64,000 nucleotides of DNA from contig NZ_FMTL01000004.1 in the NCBI RefSeq assembly GCF_900099645.1, positions 62,001 to 126,000 on the forward strand, written 5' to 3'. Source of the DNA: Pseudomonas peli. Its GTDB lineage: Bacteria > Pseudomonadota > Gammaproteobacteria > Pseudomonadales > Pseudomonadaceae. The notes beneath the pieces are model-generated. The model was not told the DNA's origin. It searched no databases and was given only the letters and a program-made list of their open reading frames with translations. Positions 24,937-33,807 of the stretch are shown one piece after another. Both the position numbers and the translations under genes were made by a program. Position 1 is the first letter of the stretch, and each line of letters opens with the position of its first letter.

Positions 24937-25662
24937 ATGCTGCGTCTGCTTGTTCTGTTTTGCCTGCTGGTTGCCCTACCCGCTTTTGCCGATGCCCCGA
25001 AAACCTTCAGTGCCGCGAAGAAAATCGCCTGGCGGTTATATGCCGAACGGCCCAGCACCTTCTATTGCCATTGCACGTACAGCGGTAACCGCGTCGACCT
25101 CGGCAGCTGTGGCTACAGCCCCCGCAAACAGCTGCGCCGTGCCCAGCGCCTGGAATGGGAGCATGTGGTGCCCGCTTGGGTAATCGGCCATCAGCGCCAG
25201 TGCTGGCAGGACGGCGGACGCAAGAACTGCGCGCGCAACGACGCCCGTTTCAAAGCCGCCGAAGCCGACCTGCACAACCTGGTGCCAAGCATCGGTGAGG
25301 TGAATGGTGACCGCTCCAACTACGCCCTAGGCATGCTCAGCGACAAACCCACGCAGTACGGCGCCTGCCCGATGGTGGTCAACTTCAAGGCGAAAACCGC
25401 CATGCCGCCAGCCCATACGCGTGGTGCAGCAGCGCGTATCTATCTGTATATGGCCGAACGCTACCAGCTGAAACTGTCCAAGCTCGACCGACGCACCTAC
25501 GAGGCCTGGAACCGCCAATACCCGATCAGCGAGTGGGAGCGCTGGCGCAACCAGCAAGTCGGCTGCGTGATGGGCCACGGCAACCCTTATGTCGGCGCCA
25601 TCGATCCGGGCCGCTGCAGCCCATTACGCCGCGCTGGCAACCCACAACGCACCAGCGGCTGA
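24937..25662 (+). CDS. Secreted or periplasmic endonuclease I (EndA/NucM family)
   Basis: The protein has 241 residues from ATG 24937, which gives a clean signal peptide (LVLFCLLVALPAFADA). The beta-beta-alpha metal nuclease core is visible: RLEWEHVVPAW carries the catalytic His, and DLHNLVPSIGEVNGDRSNY the Mg-binding Asn region. Cysteine pairs suggest disulphides in the periplasm. It degrades extracellular or incoming DNA in the family. Length is normal. Confidence 0.9.
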   Translation: MLRLLVLFCLLVALPAFADAPKTFSAAKKIAWRLYAERPSTFYCHCTYSGNRVDLGSCGYSPRKQLRRAQRLEWEHVVPAWVIGHQRQCWQDGGRKNCARNDARFKAAEADLHNLVPSIGEVNGDRSNYALGMLSDKPTQYGACPMVVNFKAKTAMPPAHTRGAAARIYLYMAERYQLKLSKLDRRTYEAWNRQYPISEWERWRNQQVGCVMGHGNPYVGAIDPGRCSPLRRAGNPQRTSG

Positions 25663-25741
25663 ACGCTAACAACCGCCCGGCGATCCCTGCACGCCTCTAT
25701 TGACGCTAAACTTCACCCCACGCCAGCCCGAGTATTGCCCT

Positions 25742-26323
25742 ATGTCCAGCACCACCCTCCCGAGCGCAGCCCACGCCATTGCCGAAACCCGCGCCTGGGT
25801 TGATCGTGCCGTGATCGGCCTGAACCTCTGCCCGTTCGCCAAGGCCGTGCAGGTCAAAGGGCAAGTACGCTACGTGGTGTGTACCAACAGCGAGCCGGAA
25901 GTACTGCTCAGCATGCTGATCGACGAGTTGCATGCGCTCGCTCACTGCGAGCCCAGCGAAACGGACACCACCTTACTGATCCATCCCGCCGCCCTGATTG
26001 ACTTCCTCGACTTCAACGACTTCCTCGGGGTGGTCGATGATGCACTCGACGAACTCGGCTACAGCGGTACCCTGCAAGTGGCCAGCTTCCACCCGCAGTT
26101 CCAGTTTGCCGACACGGCCGCCAACGACCTCAGCAACGCCACCAACCGCTCGCCCTACCCGACGCTGCATATCCTCCGTGAAGCCAGCATCGACCGCGCC
26201 GTGGCGGCGTTCCCTGAGCCTGAGGCAATCTTCGAAGCCAATATCCAGACCCTCGAAGACCTCGGCGCCGACGGTTGGGCGGCCCTGCAGGCGCAGTGCC
26301 GCAAAGACGCACAAACCAGCTAA
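25742..26323 (+). CDS. DUF1415 family protein
   Basis: The protein has 193 residues from ATG 25742. The conserved features WVDRAVIGLNLCPFAK near the N-terminus, FLDFNDFLG and SFHPQFQFADT...NRSPYPTLHILRE define DUF1415, a widespread gamma-proteobacterial family of unknown activity. The conserved Cys, His and Arg residues suggest an enzyme. No operon partner; a hairpin follows at 26339-26363. Confidence 0.9.
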   Translation: MSSTTLPSAAHAIAETRAWVDRAVIGLNLCPFAKAVQVKGQVRYVVCTNSEPEVLLSMLIDELHALAHCEPSETDTTLLIHPAALIDFLDFNDFLGVVDDALDELGYSGTLQVASFHPQFQFADTAANDLSNATNRSPYPTLHILREASIDRAVAAFPEPEAIFEANIQTLEDLGADGWAALQAQCRKDAQTS

Positions 26324-26644
26324 GCCCCCTCCCCCTGGGTGCCGTCAGACCACCTGACGGCACCGCAGCGACACAGCATCAACCCGCCCCTTGCTTACCG
26401 GCACTCGTCGGCAACTGCGGCGCGCGCGACCGATGACGCATTTACGGCAATTCATGCCAAGAATCTTGAGCGTTTTGCTAGCTGATCAACACAATTAATC
26501 AGCATGAATCCATAAGATCCCAGCGCTTTCGACGCGGCCCATGCAGGCCGAACCGCGTGTTGAGCAGGCCGCCTGCAACTAAAACAGCACTCGATTCAAG
26601 ACCCTTTCGCGGGTCCATCAACAGATCAACCAAGGGATAACGCT
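26324..26644. other. Intergenic region with a 10-base perfect hairpin at 26339-26363
   Basis: GTGCCGTCAG and CTGACGGCAC flank ACCAC, 16 bases after the DUF1415 stop. It lacks a T-tract, so it may be a weak terminator or transcript-stabilising hairpin. The remainder is AT-richer and is the likely promoter region of the FimV-family gene; GGGATAA just before its ATG is a modest ribosome site. Confidence 0.6.
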
Positions 26645-27850
26645 ATGGCTCGGGTTCGTAAACTGGTGCTGGCAATTGCAGCGACTTCGGCGCTGTCATC
26701 CGGCATGGCGCACGCGCTAGGGCTGGGTGAAGTAACACTGCAGTCAGCACTCAACCAGCCTTTGGTGGCGGAGATCGAACTGCTGGAAAGCCGCGACCTG
26801 GCCGCCAACGAAGTGATGCCGACCCTGGCCTCTGCGGAAGCCTTCAACAAGGCAGGGATTGATCGGCAGTTCTTCCTGACGGACCTGACATTTACCCCGG
26901 TCCTCAAGCCCAATGGCAAAAGCGTTATCCGCGTGACCTCGAATAAGCCGATGCGTGAGCCTTACCTGAACTTCCTGGTGCAAGTGCTCTGGCCCAATGG
27001 CCAGTTGCAGCGTGAGTACACCCTGCTGCTGGACCCACCGCTCTACACCGCGCAAAGCGTAATCCCTGCCGCAGTAAAACAGCCTGTAACCGCAGCGCCT
27101 GCTTTGCCGAGCACACAGCCACAGGCAGCGCGCCCAGCAGTTAGCGCAACTCAACCAGCATCCGCCAGCACGGCTGCCGCCACACCACTGGCAGGCAATG
27201 AGTACACGACCACCGCCAACGACAACCTCTGGGACATTGCCAACCGCGCGCGGGCTGGCGGTAGCGTGCATCAGGCCATGCTGGCGATCCAGGAGCTGAA
27301 TCCGCAGGCCTTTATCGATAACAACATCAACCGCATGAAAAGCGGTCAGGTGCTGCGCCTACCCGATGCCCAACACATCAACAGCCGCACGCAAAGCGCC
27401 GCCATTGCGCAGGTTAACCAGCAAACCGCTGCCTGGCGTGAGAGCCGCAGTGTTGCTACCAGCGCCCGCCAGTTGGATGCCAGTAAGCGCAATACCGCAG
27501 CCGCTACGCCAGCCACAATTGAACGCCGCGATAACCTGAAACTGGTTGCCGAAGGCAGCGACAAGGCGGGCACCGGCAGTGACAAAGGCAACGCAGGCAA
27601 CAAGGCCCTGCTTGATCAACTGGCAATGACCCAGGAAAGCCTCGATTCGACCAATCGTGAAAACGCTGAGCTGAAAAGCCGTATTGCCGACCTGCAAAGC
27701 CAACTCGATAAACTGCAGCGCCTGATCCAATTAAAGAACGACCAGATGGCCAAGTTACAGGCCTACCTGGCCGCACAGAACCAGGCATCAGTCGCAACAC
27801 CAGGCGTCGCCGCTGTTACAACCGGCAATCAGACACCCGCTATTCCTTAA
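26645..27850 (+). CDS. Short FimV/HubP-family protein
   Basis: The protein has 401 residues. Signal peptide to about residue 25 (GMAHALGLGEV). The FimV N-terminal domain spans about 25-140 (LQSALNQPLVAEIELL, REPYLNFLVQVLWPNGQL). A LysM-type peptidoglycan-binding region at about 183-240 (NEYTTTANDNLWDIA) and a coiled coil near 315-375 follow. P. aeruginosa FimV is more than twice as long, with a transmembrane segment and cytoplasmic TPR domain; both are absent here. The stop is clean, so this is likely a periplasmic paralogue rather than a broken fimV. Confidence 0.8.
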   Translation: MARVRKLVLAIAATSALSSGMAHALGLGEVTLQSALNQPLVAEIELLESRDLAANEVMPTLASAEAFNKAGIDRQFFLTDLTFTPVLKPNGKSVIRVTSNKPMREPYLNFLVQVLWPNGQLQREYTLLLDPPLYTAQSVIPAAVKQPVTAAPALPSTQPQAARPAVSATQPASASTAAATPLAGNEYTTTANDNLWDIANRARAGGSVHQAMLAIQELNPQAFIDNNINRMKSGQVLRLPDAQHINSRTQSAAIAQVNQQTAAWRESRSVATSARQLDASKRNTAAATPATIERRDNLKLVAEGSDKAGTGSDKGNAGNKALLDQLAMTQESLDSTNRENAELKSRIADLQSQLDKLQRLIQLKNDQMAKLQAYLAAQNQASVATPGVAAVTTGNQTPAIP

Positions 27851-28104
27851 GCCTAAGCCGCCACCAGGTACTACCGAGTAATACCCTTAGGTTGATGCCG
27901 CGAGGCTTCCTCTTATCAAGGCTGACCAGCAACGCTATTGCCCTCATGGGTCGCCGTCAGCCCGCACCCCCTGGCGGCCTTATCACCAGGCATTAGGCGC
28001 CGTACTGTTTTACACAGGCTTTACATTGCGCCCTGCAATGCCGCGCAACACCCAGTGTCGAAACTACAAGCCGGGAAAGACCGGTTTGCACAGGAGTTTC
28101 GATC

Positions 28105-28461
28105 ATGCTGTCGCGTATCCCCCTTATCACCGGCCTGGTGGCCAGTCTGGCGCTGTTTGCCCAGGCCCCAGCGCAGGCCTCCAACCGTGACGCAGCGATT
28201 GCCGGAGCCGTGGTGGGCGCGGTGATTGGCGGCGTACTTGTCAGCCAGAGCCGTCCCGCGCGGGTTTACGCTCCGCCACCGCGCGAGTACTACCCACCGC
28301 CACCAGCGTATTACCCTCCGCAACGGGTGTACTACGAGCGCCAGCCGGTCTACTACCAGCCGGCCCCGGTGTATTACATACAGGAGCGGCCGCGCCATAA
28401 ACGTTGGCATGGCCACAAACACCGTCGGCACGACGGCTATGGTCACGGCTATCGCTGGTAA
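28105..28461 (+). CDS. Glycine-zipper, Tyr/Pro-rich exported protein
   Basis: The protein has 118 residues with AGGAG upstream. The signal peptide ends at AQA/SNRD. A glycine zipper (AIAGAVVGAVIGGVLV) is followed by a region of repeated Tyr-Tyr-Pro-Pro and VYYxxxPVYY units and a His/Arg-rich tail (RWHGHKHRRHDGYGHG). Related small proteins are common in Pseudomonas with no known role; the zipper suggests membrane insertion or oligomerisation and the His tail could bind metal. A strong terminator follows. Confidence 0.75.
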   Translation: MLSRIPLITGLVASLALFAQAPAQASNRDAAIAGAVVGAVIGGVLVSQSRPARVYAPPPREYYPPPPAYYPPQRVYYERQPVYYQPAPVYYIQERPRHKRWHGHKHRRHDGYGHGYRW

Positions 28462-28464
28462 ACA

Positions 28465-28492
28465 AAAAAGCCCCGCCATTGCGGGGCTTTTT
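28465..28492. terminator. Bidirectional terminator between convergent genes
   Basis: AAAAAGCCCCGC, loop CATT, GCGGGGCTTTTT: perfect stem with A-run and T-run, ending both the glycine-zipper gene and the chemoreceptor gene. Confidence 0.92.
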
Positions 28493-28517
28493 CTCGGTAT
28501 AAAGCAGCGCGGCCGGC

Positions 28518-30485
28518 CTACTCCGTACGGAAACGTACCACCAGCTGTTTCAGCTCACTGCTCAGGCCGCTTTGTTCCTGGGCGTAGCTCTCCACCTCGG
28601 CGGCCTGCACGGATATCTGCGTTACCGCGTCGTTGATGGCGACAATGTTCTGATTGATTTCCTCGGTCACCAGGTGCTGTTCCTCGGTCGCAGTGGCGAT
28701 CTGCATGGTCATGTCGCGGATCATCTGCACCTTGCCTTCAATGCTCTCGAAGGCGGCCATAACCTCATCGGACAGCACGATAGCTTTGCCCGATTCGACC
28801 AGGCTTTGGTCCATGCTCACCGTCACTTCCTTGATGCGATTGACCAGCAGGTTGAGGATATTGTTGATCTGCTCGGTGGAGTCCTGGGTGCGTTTGGCCA
28901 GGTTGCGTACTTCATCAGCTACCACCGCAAACCCTCGCCCCTGCTCGCCCGCGCGGGCGGCTTCGATGGCCGCGTTCAAGGCCAGCAGGTTGGTCTGTTC
29001 AGCGATCTGCTGAATGGTCGAAAGGATGTTGTTGATGTTGACCGTTTCCTTCTCCAGCTCCTGAAGCACCTTGTTGGAGTTCTGGATGCTGGCGCCGAGC
29101 TTGTTGACCCCGGACGTGCTGCGGGCGATCACCTCTTTGCCATTGCGCGTGGCCACCAGCCCCTGCTCCGACACATCAGCGGTTTGCACGCAGGTCTTGG
29201 CCACCTCGTTGGCCGCCGAGGACATCTCGGTCACCGCCGTGACGATCTGCTCCACCGAACTCAACTGGCGTTGCAGCGTGGCGGACATCGCCGTGGTGCG
29301 CTTGTTGGTATCGCTGGAAACCCCATCCATGCTGATGGCGTTCTCCTTGATCACACGGATCATGCCCTGGATCGACGCAATAAACTGATTAAACCACTTG
29401 GCCAGCTCGCCGGTTTCATCCTTGCTGAGCAGGTCCAGGCGGCGGGTCAGGTCACCTTCACCTTGAGCGATCGTGCGTAGCCCGTCCTTCACCAGGTTGA
29501 TCGGGTTGACGATACGGTTGGCGATCACTACCCCTGCCGCGCCGAATACCAGCACCAGCACCACGCAGACAATCAGGGTTATCCAGGTCAGCTCACGGGC
29601 GCTCGCGTAAATCTCGTCCGCCTGCTTGAAGCCAACAAACTTCCAGCCCAGCTCAGGCGAGGTGTAAACGTTGGCCATATAAGCCACCCCGTCGATCTCC
29701 ACCTCCACCAGGCCGTTCTCGGTTTTGCCGATAACCGCAAAGTGCTCGCCGGGCAGCTCGCTGACCTTCTTGAAGTTGTTATCCGGCTGCAGACCATCCA
29801 CCAGCAAGGTGCCGCTGCCCTCCGCCAGCATCAGAAAACCGGTTTCACCAAAGCGCACCTTCTGCGCCATATCCGTCAGCGCCTTGAGCGACACATCCAC
29901 CGCCACCACCCCGGCGAACTGCCCGGCGGTGTCCTTGAAGCCCTTGAGCACCGAGACATACACCGCGTCATCCGGCTCCCAGTAATAACCGTCGCGACGG
30001 GCCAGGGTGAAATTGGCGTCGCGGCCAATGGGGTACCACTCGCGCTGGCGCGGGTCCCAGTCACCGTAATCCCCGGTGCCCGGCCACTCTACATAGCCAC
30101 CCTTGGTATCGCTCATGTACACGTAGCCGAAGGTGGGGTTGTTCTTACCGATGCTGGAGAAGTAATCGAAGATCTGCTTCTCGCGTCCACCATTGGCGGT
30201 CGCCACCTCGCCCGGTTTGCGCGCCTCACCGAAGTAGGTGGTCAGCTCGCCGTTCTGGGCATCCTGCACTGCGGGATATTCCGCCAGGGCGGAAACGGTG
30301 TGGCCCACCGAATCAAAGAAAGTGGCAAAGCTGTTGTTAACCAGCTTCATATCCAGGCTGCTGGACACCAGAAAGTTCTCTTTAGCCTGCTGCGTGACAT
30401 TGCGAATCGTCAGCAGCGCCACCACCAGAACCGGAATCAGGGTTGCCACCAGAAAGCTCAGCAACAGTTTGGATTTGATATTCAT
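28518..30485 (-). CDS. Methyl-accepting chemotaxis protein with dCache sensor
   Basis: The protein has 655 residues. First membrane segment about 7-28, then a periplasmic double-Cache domain of about 250 residues (YMSDTKGGYVEWPGTGDYGDWDPRQ region and VAVDVSLKALTD), second membrane segment near 300, HAMP, and the signalling hairpin tip NLLALNAAIEAARAGEQGRG. It lacks a C-terminal CheR-tethering pentapeptide. dCache_1 receptors often bind amino acids or amines; the ligand is not known. Transcribed alone. Confidence 0.93.
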   Translation of the reverse strand: MNIKSKLLLSFLVATLIPVLVVALLTIRNVTQQAKENFLVSSSLDMKLVNNSFATFFDSVGHTVSALAEYPAVQDAQNGELTTYFGEARKPGEVATANGGREKQIFDYFSSIGKNNPTFGYVYMSDTKGGYVEWPGTGDYGDWDPRQREWYPIGRDANFTLARRDGYYWEPDDAVYVSVLKGFKDTAGQFAGVVAVDVSLKALTDMAQKVRFGETGFLMLAEGSGTLLVDGLQPDNNFKKVSELPGEHFAVIGKTENGLVEVEIDGVAYMANVYTSPELGWKFVGFKQADEIYASARELTWITLIVCVVLVLVFGAAGVVIANRIVNPINLVKDGLRTIAQGEGDLTRRLDLLSKDETGELAKWFNQFIASIQGMIRVIKENAISMDGVSSDTNKRTTAMSATLQRQLSSVEQIVTAVTEMSSAANEVAKTCVQTADVSEQGLVATRNGKEVIARSTSGVNKLGASIQNSNKVLQELEKETVNINNILSTIQQIAEQTNLLALNAAIEAARAGEQGRGFAVVADEVRNLAKRTQDSTEQINNILNLLVNRIKEVTVSMDQSLVESGKAIVLSDEVMAAFESIEGKVQMIRDMTMQIATATEEQHLVTEEINQNIVAINDAVTQISVQAAEVESYAQEQSGLSSELKQLVVRFRTE

Positions 30486-31446
30486 GGGACATCGCCTTCT
30501 AGCTGGCCAGTAATACGCTCTATCGGCGCTTGTAGAGGATAGTTAAGGCGTATGACAGCGCCAGCGCTGGCCTCACCACGACAACGCTGCAGAGCAAAAG
30601 CGACTGGCGCGGTAAATCGGCGGCTGGTTGATCGCAGGTATTCCGCCGCCGGTGTATTGGCTCTGCTTACTGGTTTCGCCCTTACGGCGAGTTACTTTCT
30701 CTTTGCTTGTGCAAAGAGAAAGTAACCAAAGAGAAAGCACACCCGGCATCCGGGTTTCGCTGCGCTCAACTCCCCTCGCTCCGGTGCTGTTCCGAGGGTC
30801 GTCACGGTGGGCCATCCCTGGCCCATCGTTCCTCGTTTGGCATCCATGCCAAACGCCCCTCTCCACAGCACCTCCACCCGGCCTCCTGACGGGACCCGGG
30901 GACCGCGTTGTTTGGGTGATTTGTGGAAGGCAGAGCGAAAGGCAAAAGCAGAACAAAGACCAAAGCATCGCGGCCATGGGCCACTCCTACGGGTTCGTAG
31001 ACTTGTGGCCAGGTGAAACCCGCCATGATTTTTGCTTTTCAATCAGCGATTACACAGACGACGCCAAACGCCCCATCAGAAGGCCGAGTGGAATCGTTGC
31101 GCAAGGGGTTGAGCGGCATGGATGCCGCGAGAGCCGCGATGGGCCAGGGATGGCCCTTCGCGGCGGGCCCCTGGAGCAATGATGGAACGAGGGAAGTCGA
31201 GCGCAGCGAGACCCGGATGCAAGGGGCAAGACCTCTTGGTTACTTCTGGGGCGTTTGCCAGAAGTGACCCGCCGTAAGGGCGGAACCGTTAGACCGGGCA
31301 ACGCAGAGGCGGCGAGGACACTGCTACCGCAGGAGAACAGCAAAACGAATGATGATCTCGAATGGCCATTATTGAAGGGTATCGCTACGCTCAATCCATC
31401 CTACGGGCGCACAGAAAAATACCGCATCAATAGCAAGGAGCTAAAC
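30486..31446. repeat. Inverted pair of diverged extragenic repeats
   Basis: No credible gene in 961 bases. Copy A (about 30677-30900, + orientation) begins CGCCCTTACGGCGAGTTACT and contains the stem CTTTCTCTTTGC/GCAAAGAGAAAG. It continues with the blocks GCATCCGGGTTTCGCTGCGC, GGGCCATCCCTGGCCCATCG and GGCATCCATGCC. Copy B (about 31065-31283) carries the same blocks in the same order on the opposite strand with many substitutions. Overlapping frames in all phases are consistent with non-coding. The element type recurs in many Pseudomonas genomes to my knowledge. Confidence 0.75.
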
Positions 31447-32529
31447 ATGGAGTTCTTCGAGAAGTTAAACAGCCTTTCAGCAAAAATCCGCCAGCAGGCA
31501 AGTGCAATTAAAACGGAAGAAGCCACGAAAAACGCATTTGTCATGCCATTTATAAACACCGTTCTCGGCTATGACGTATTCGACCCAAGGGAAGTAACCC
31601 CAGAATTCGTCTGTGACATTGGGACGAAGAAAGGTGAAAAAATTGACTACGCAATATTAAAAGATGGCGAAGTTCAGATACTGATCGAATGTAAGAAAAT
31701 TGGCGAACCGCTTAACCTCAACCATGCCTCACAGCTCTTCCGCTACTTCCATGTAACAAACGCCAGAATCTCAATCCTAACTAATGGTCAAATCTATAAA
31801 TTCTTCACTGACCTTGACGCCCCAAACAAAATGGATGAGAAGCCCTTCCTTGAACTCGATCTGCTAGATATCGACGAGCACGCGGTACCCGAACTGGTAA
31901 AACTTACAAAATCAGCCTTCGATGTTGAATCTATAGTCAACGCAGCGGGCGAGTTGAAGTATGTAAGCCAGATAAAAAAACAAATCGCACTTCAATTCAC
32001 CAAGCCTGACGACGACTTCGTAAAATTCTTTGCATCCCGTGTTTACGAAGGGATGATCACTCAAAAAGTGCGCGAACAATTTGCAGAGTTGACCCGCAAG
32101 GCAGTCGCACAATTCTTGAACGACCAAATCAACGACCGCCTAAAGTCCGCAATGAGCGGAGCCATTCAACCCAGTTACGCGGCCACGACTTCGTCACCAG
32201 CAGACCCTGCGAATGAGCAAATTGACGACGCTACAGAAGACAAGGTTCTGACCACCTTAGAAGAGCTTGAGGGCTATCACATCGTCAAAGCTATTGTGCG
32301 TTCCGTTGTTGACTCCAAACGCATTATTCAACGCGACACTCAAAGTTACTTTGGAATATTGCTAGACGATAACAATCGCAAACCGATATGCCGCTTGCAC
32401 TTCAACCGCACGCAAAAATATATCGGTATATTCGACCAAGAAAAGAACGAAACGCGCCACCCCATCAGCTCACTCGACGAAATCTATGATTTTGCTGATC
32501 AACTGAAAACAACCATAAGCTTCTACTAA
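31447..32529 (+). CDS. Stand-alone type I restriction R-subunit N-terminal nuclease domain protein
   Basis: The protein has 360 residues from ATG 31447 (GGAG upstream); the frame extends to 31255 but that part is repeat DNA. The PD-(D/E)XK core is KIDYAILKDGEVQILIECKK with D67, E81 and K83, followed by Q96 in SQLFRYF and ILTNGQIYKFF, typical of HsdR N-terminal (HSDR_N) domains. There is no helicase part, and no hsdM/hsdS beside it. The C-terminal third is a separate alpha/beta region. The gene is more AT-rich than its neighbours, suggesting acquisition. Nuclease or defence role inferred. Confidence 0.8.
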   Translation: MEFFEKLNSLSAKIRQQASAIKTEEATKNAFVMPFINTVLGYDVFDPREVTPEFVCDIGTKKGEKIDYAILKDGEVQILIECKKIGEPLNLNHASQLFRYFHVTNARISILTNGQIYKFFTDLDAPNKMDEKPFLELDLLDIDEHAVPELVKLTKSAFDVESIVNAAGELKYVSQIKKQIALQFTKPDDDFVKFFASRVYEGMITQKVREQFAELTRKAVAQFLNDQINDRLKSAMSGAIQPSYAATTSSPADPANEQIDDATEDKVLTTLEELEGYHIVKAIVRSVVDSKRIIQRDTQSYFGILLDDNNRKPICRLHFNRTQKYIGIFDQEKNETRHPISSLDEIYDFADQLKTTISFY

Positions 32530-32580
32530 CAACACGTAGCATGGGTTAAGCACAGCAATACCCATCAACTCTCAAAACAA

Positions 32581-32608
32581 AAAAGGCCCATCAATCGATG
32601 GGCCTTTT
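32581..32608 (+). terminator. Terminator after the HsdR-N-like gene
   Basis: AAAAGGCCCAT, loop CAATCG, ATGGGCCTTTT followed by GTTT; a perfect 11-base stem that also faces the convergent amidotransferase gene. Confidence 0.9.
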
Positions 32609-32627
32609 GTTTAAATCACCACTCGGC

Positions 32628-33410
32628 TCAGACCACCGCAGCCTCGCTGCGACGCTCAAGTTTCCTCACCTGATACTCCCTCGCCGCCTGATGAAACGCC
32701 CCCAGCAGCGCGTTGTAATCCGCCTTCTCCCAATAGCGATACTCAGGATGCCACTGCACCCCAACAGCAAACGCCTTGGCCCCAATCACACTTACCGCCT
32801 CGATCTGCCCATCCTCGGCAACGGCTTCAACCTGCAAGCCATCGCCGAGGCGATCAACACCCTGACCATGCAACGAGTTGACCTTGATCTGCCGCTCGCC
32901 GAACAGCGTGTGCAGCACGCCGCCCTCGGTCAGGGCCACGTTATGCATCGGGCCGTAGGCCACGTCATCCGGTACGTCCTTCACCTCACGGTGATCGAGA
33001 CGACCTTCAACTTCATGCACTTCACGGTGCAGGGTGCCGCCAAACAGCACGTTCATTTCCTGCATACCCCGGCAGATGCCGAGGAAGGGAATGCCGCGAT
33101 CAATACAGGCGCGCAGCAGGCGCAACACGGTTTCATCACGGGGTTTATCGGCCAGGCCGAGGCCGGGATGGTCGTCGCCGTAGAAGCTGGGGTGCACGTT
33201 GGAGAGTGAGCCGCCGAACATGATGCCGCTGACGCTATCCAGTACGGTGTCCATGTCCAGATCATCGCCGAAGGCGGGGATCATCAACGGGAAGGCACCG
33301 AAGCCGGTGACGGCGTGGATGTACTTCTCGCCGACCAAGTGAAACCAGCCGATATCACGGCTGGTCAGCTGCCAACGGCACAGGGGAAGGCCAATCATGG
33401 GTTTGCTCAT
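32628..33410 (-). CDS. Gamma-glutamyl-GABA hydrolase-like class I glutamine amidotransferase
   Basis: The protein has 260 residues. The catalytic triad is visible: nucleophile Cys in FLGICRGMQEMN (about C114), and His and Glu in QWHPEYRY (about H223/E225). The family (PuuD/SpuA/PauD) releases GABA from gamma-glutamyl-GABA in polyamine breakdown. It lies downstream of the beta-alanine genes on the same strand, fitting a polyamine-catabolic neighbourhood, but a terminator and repeats separate them. Other amidotransferase activities cannot be excluded. Confidence 0.85.
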   Translation of the reverse strand: MSKPMIGLPLCRWQLTSRDIGWFHLVGEKYIHAVTGFGAFPLMIPAFGDDLDMDTVLDSVSGIMFGGSLSNVHPSFYGDDHPGLGLADKPRDETVLRLLRACIDRGIPFLGICRGMQEMNVLFGGTLHREVHEVEGRLDHREVKDVPDDVAYGPMHNVALTEGGVLHTLFGERQIKVNSLHGQGVDRLGDGLQVEAVAEDGQIEAVSVIGAKAFAVGVQWHPEYRYWEKADYNALLGAFHQAAREYQVRKLERRSEAAVV

Positions 33411-33807
33411 TGCAAGGAGTCCTCTTCATAAATAATTGAAGTGGGCTGCCCTTGGGAGAGCGGGCTTACGGGCCAGGAAACCCTGAACCCGCTCACCCAA
33501 GGGGTGCCGTAACCTGCGGTCACTGCACCAACGCCGCGCCCGCGCGGCTGGTTTGTTGCGTAAAGCGGTACTGCTCCCCTCTCCCATTTATTGGGGGCAC
33601 ACCTAGTGGAGAGGGGTTGGGGGAGAGGGCTGAATACACCGCAAAGCGGGCAACTATCCCCTCTCCCTAACCCTCTCCCCAGAGGGGCGAGGGGACTGAT
33701 CGCATACAAACGGATGGTCGCGAAAAATCGCGGCCAAGGCCGCTCCTACGATCGTCATCCGCATCCAAAAAGGGGGCTGATCCTGCGATCAGCCCCCTGG
33801 GTGTTAC
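33411..33807. repeat. Intergenic repeats and minus-strand terminator
   Basis: About 33570-33690 contains inverted copies of a CCCTCTCCC/GGGAGAGGG element often found between Pseudomonas genes. A second repeat near 33720-33750 contains TCGCGGCCAAGGCCGCTCC. At 33772-33797 GGGGGCTGATC and GATCAGCCCCC form a hairpin that reads into CTTTTTG on the minus strand, a good terminator for the dehydrogenase gene at 33808. No gene seen. Confidence 0.7.

Noticed and set aside
26645..27850. FimV-like gene as a truncated pseudogene
   Set aside because: The stop is clean, the coiled coil is complete and no remnant of the TPR domain follows in any frame, so a short paralogue is the simpler reading.
30628..31182. 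Possible protein of about 184 codons in the repeat region
   Set aside because: Frames are open in several phases over an extragenic repeat that appears twice in opposite orientation; no family, no ribosome site.
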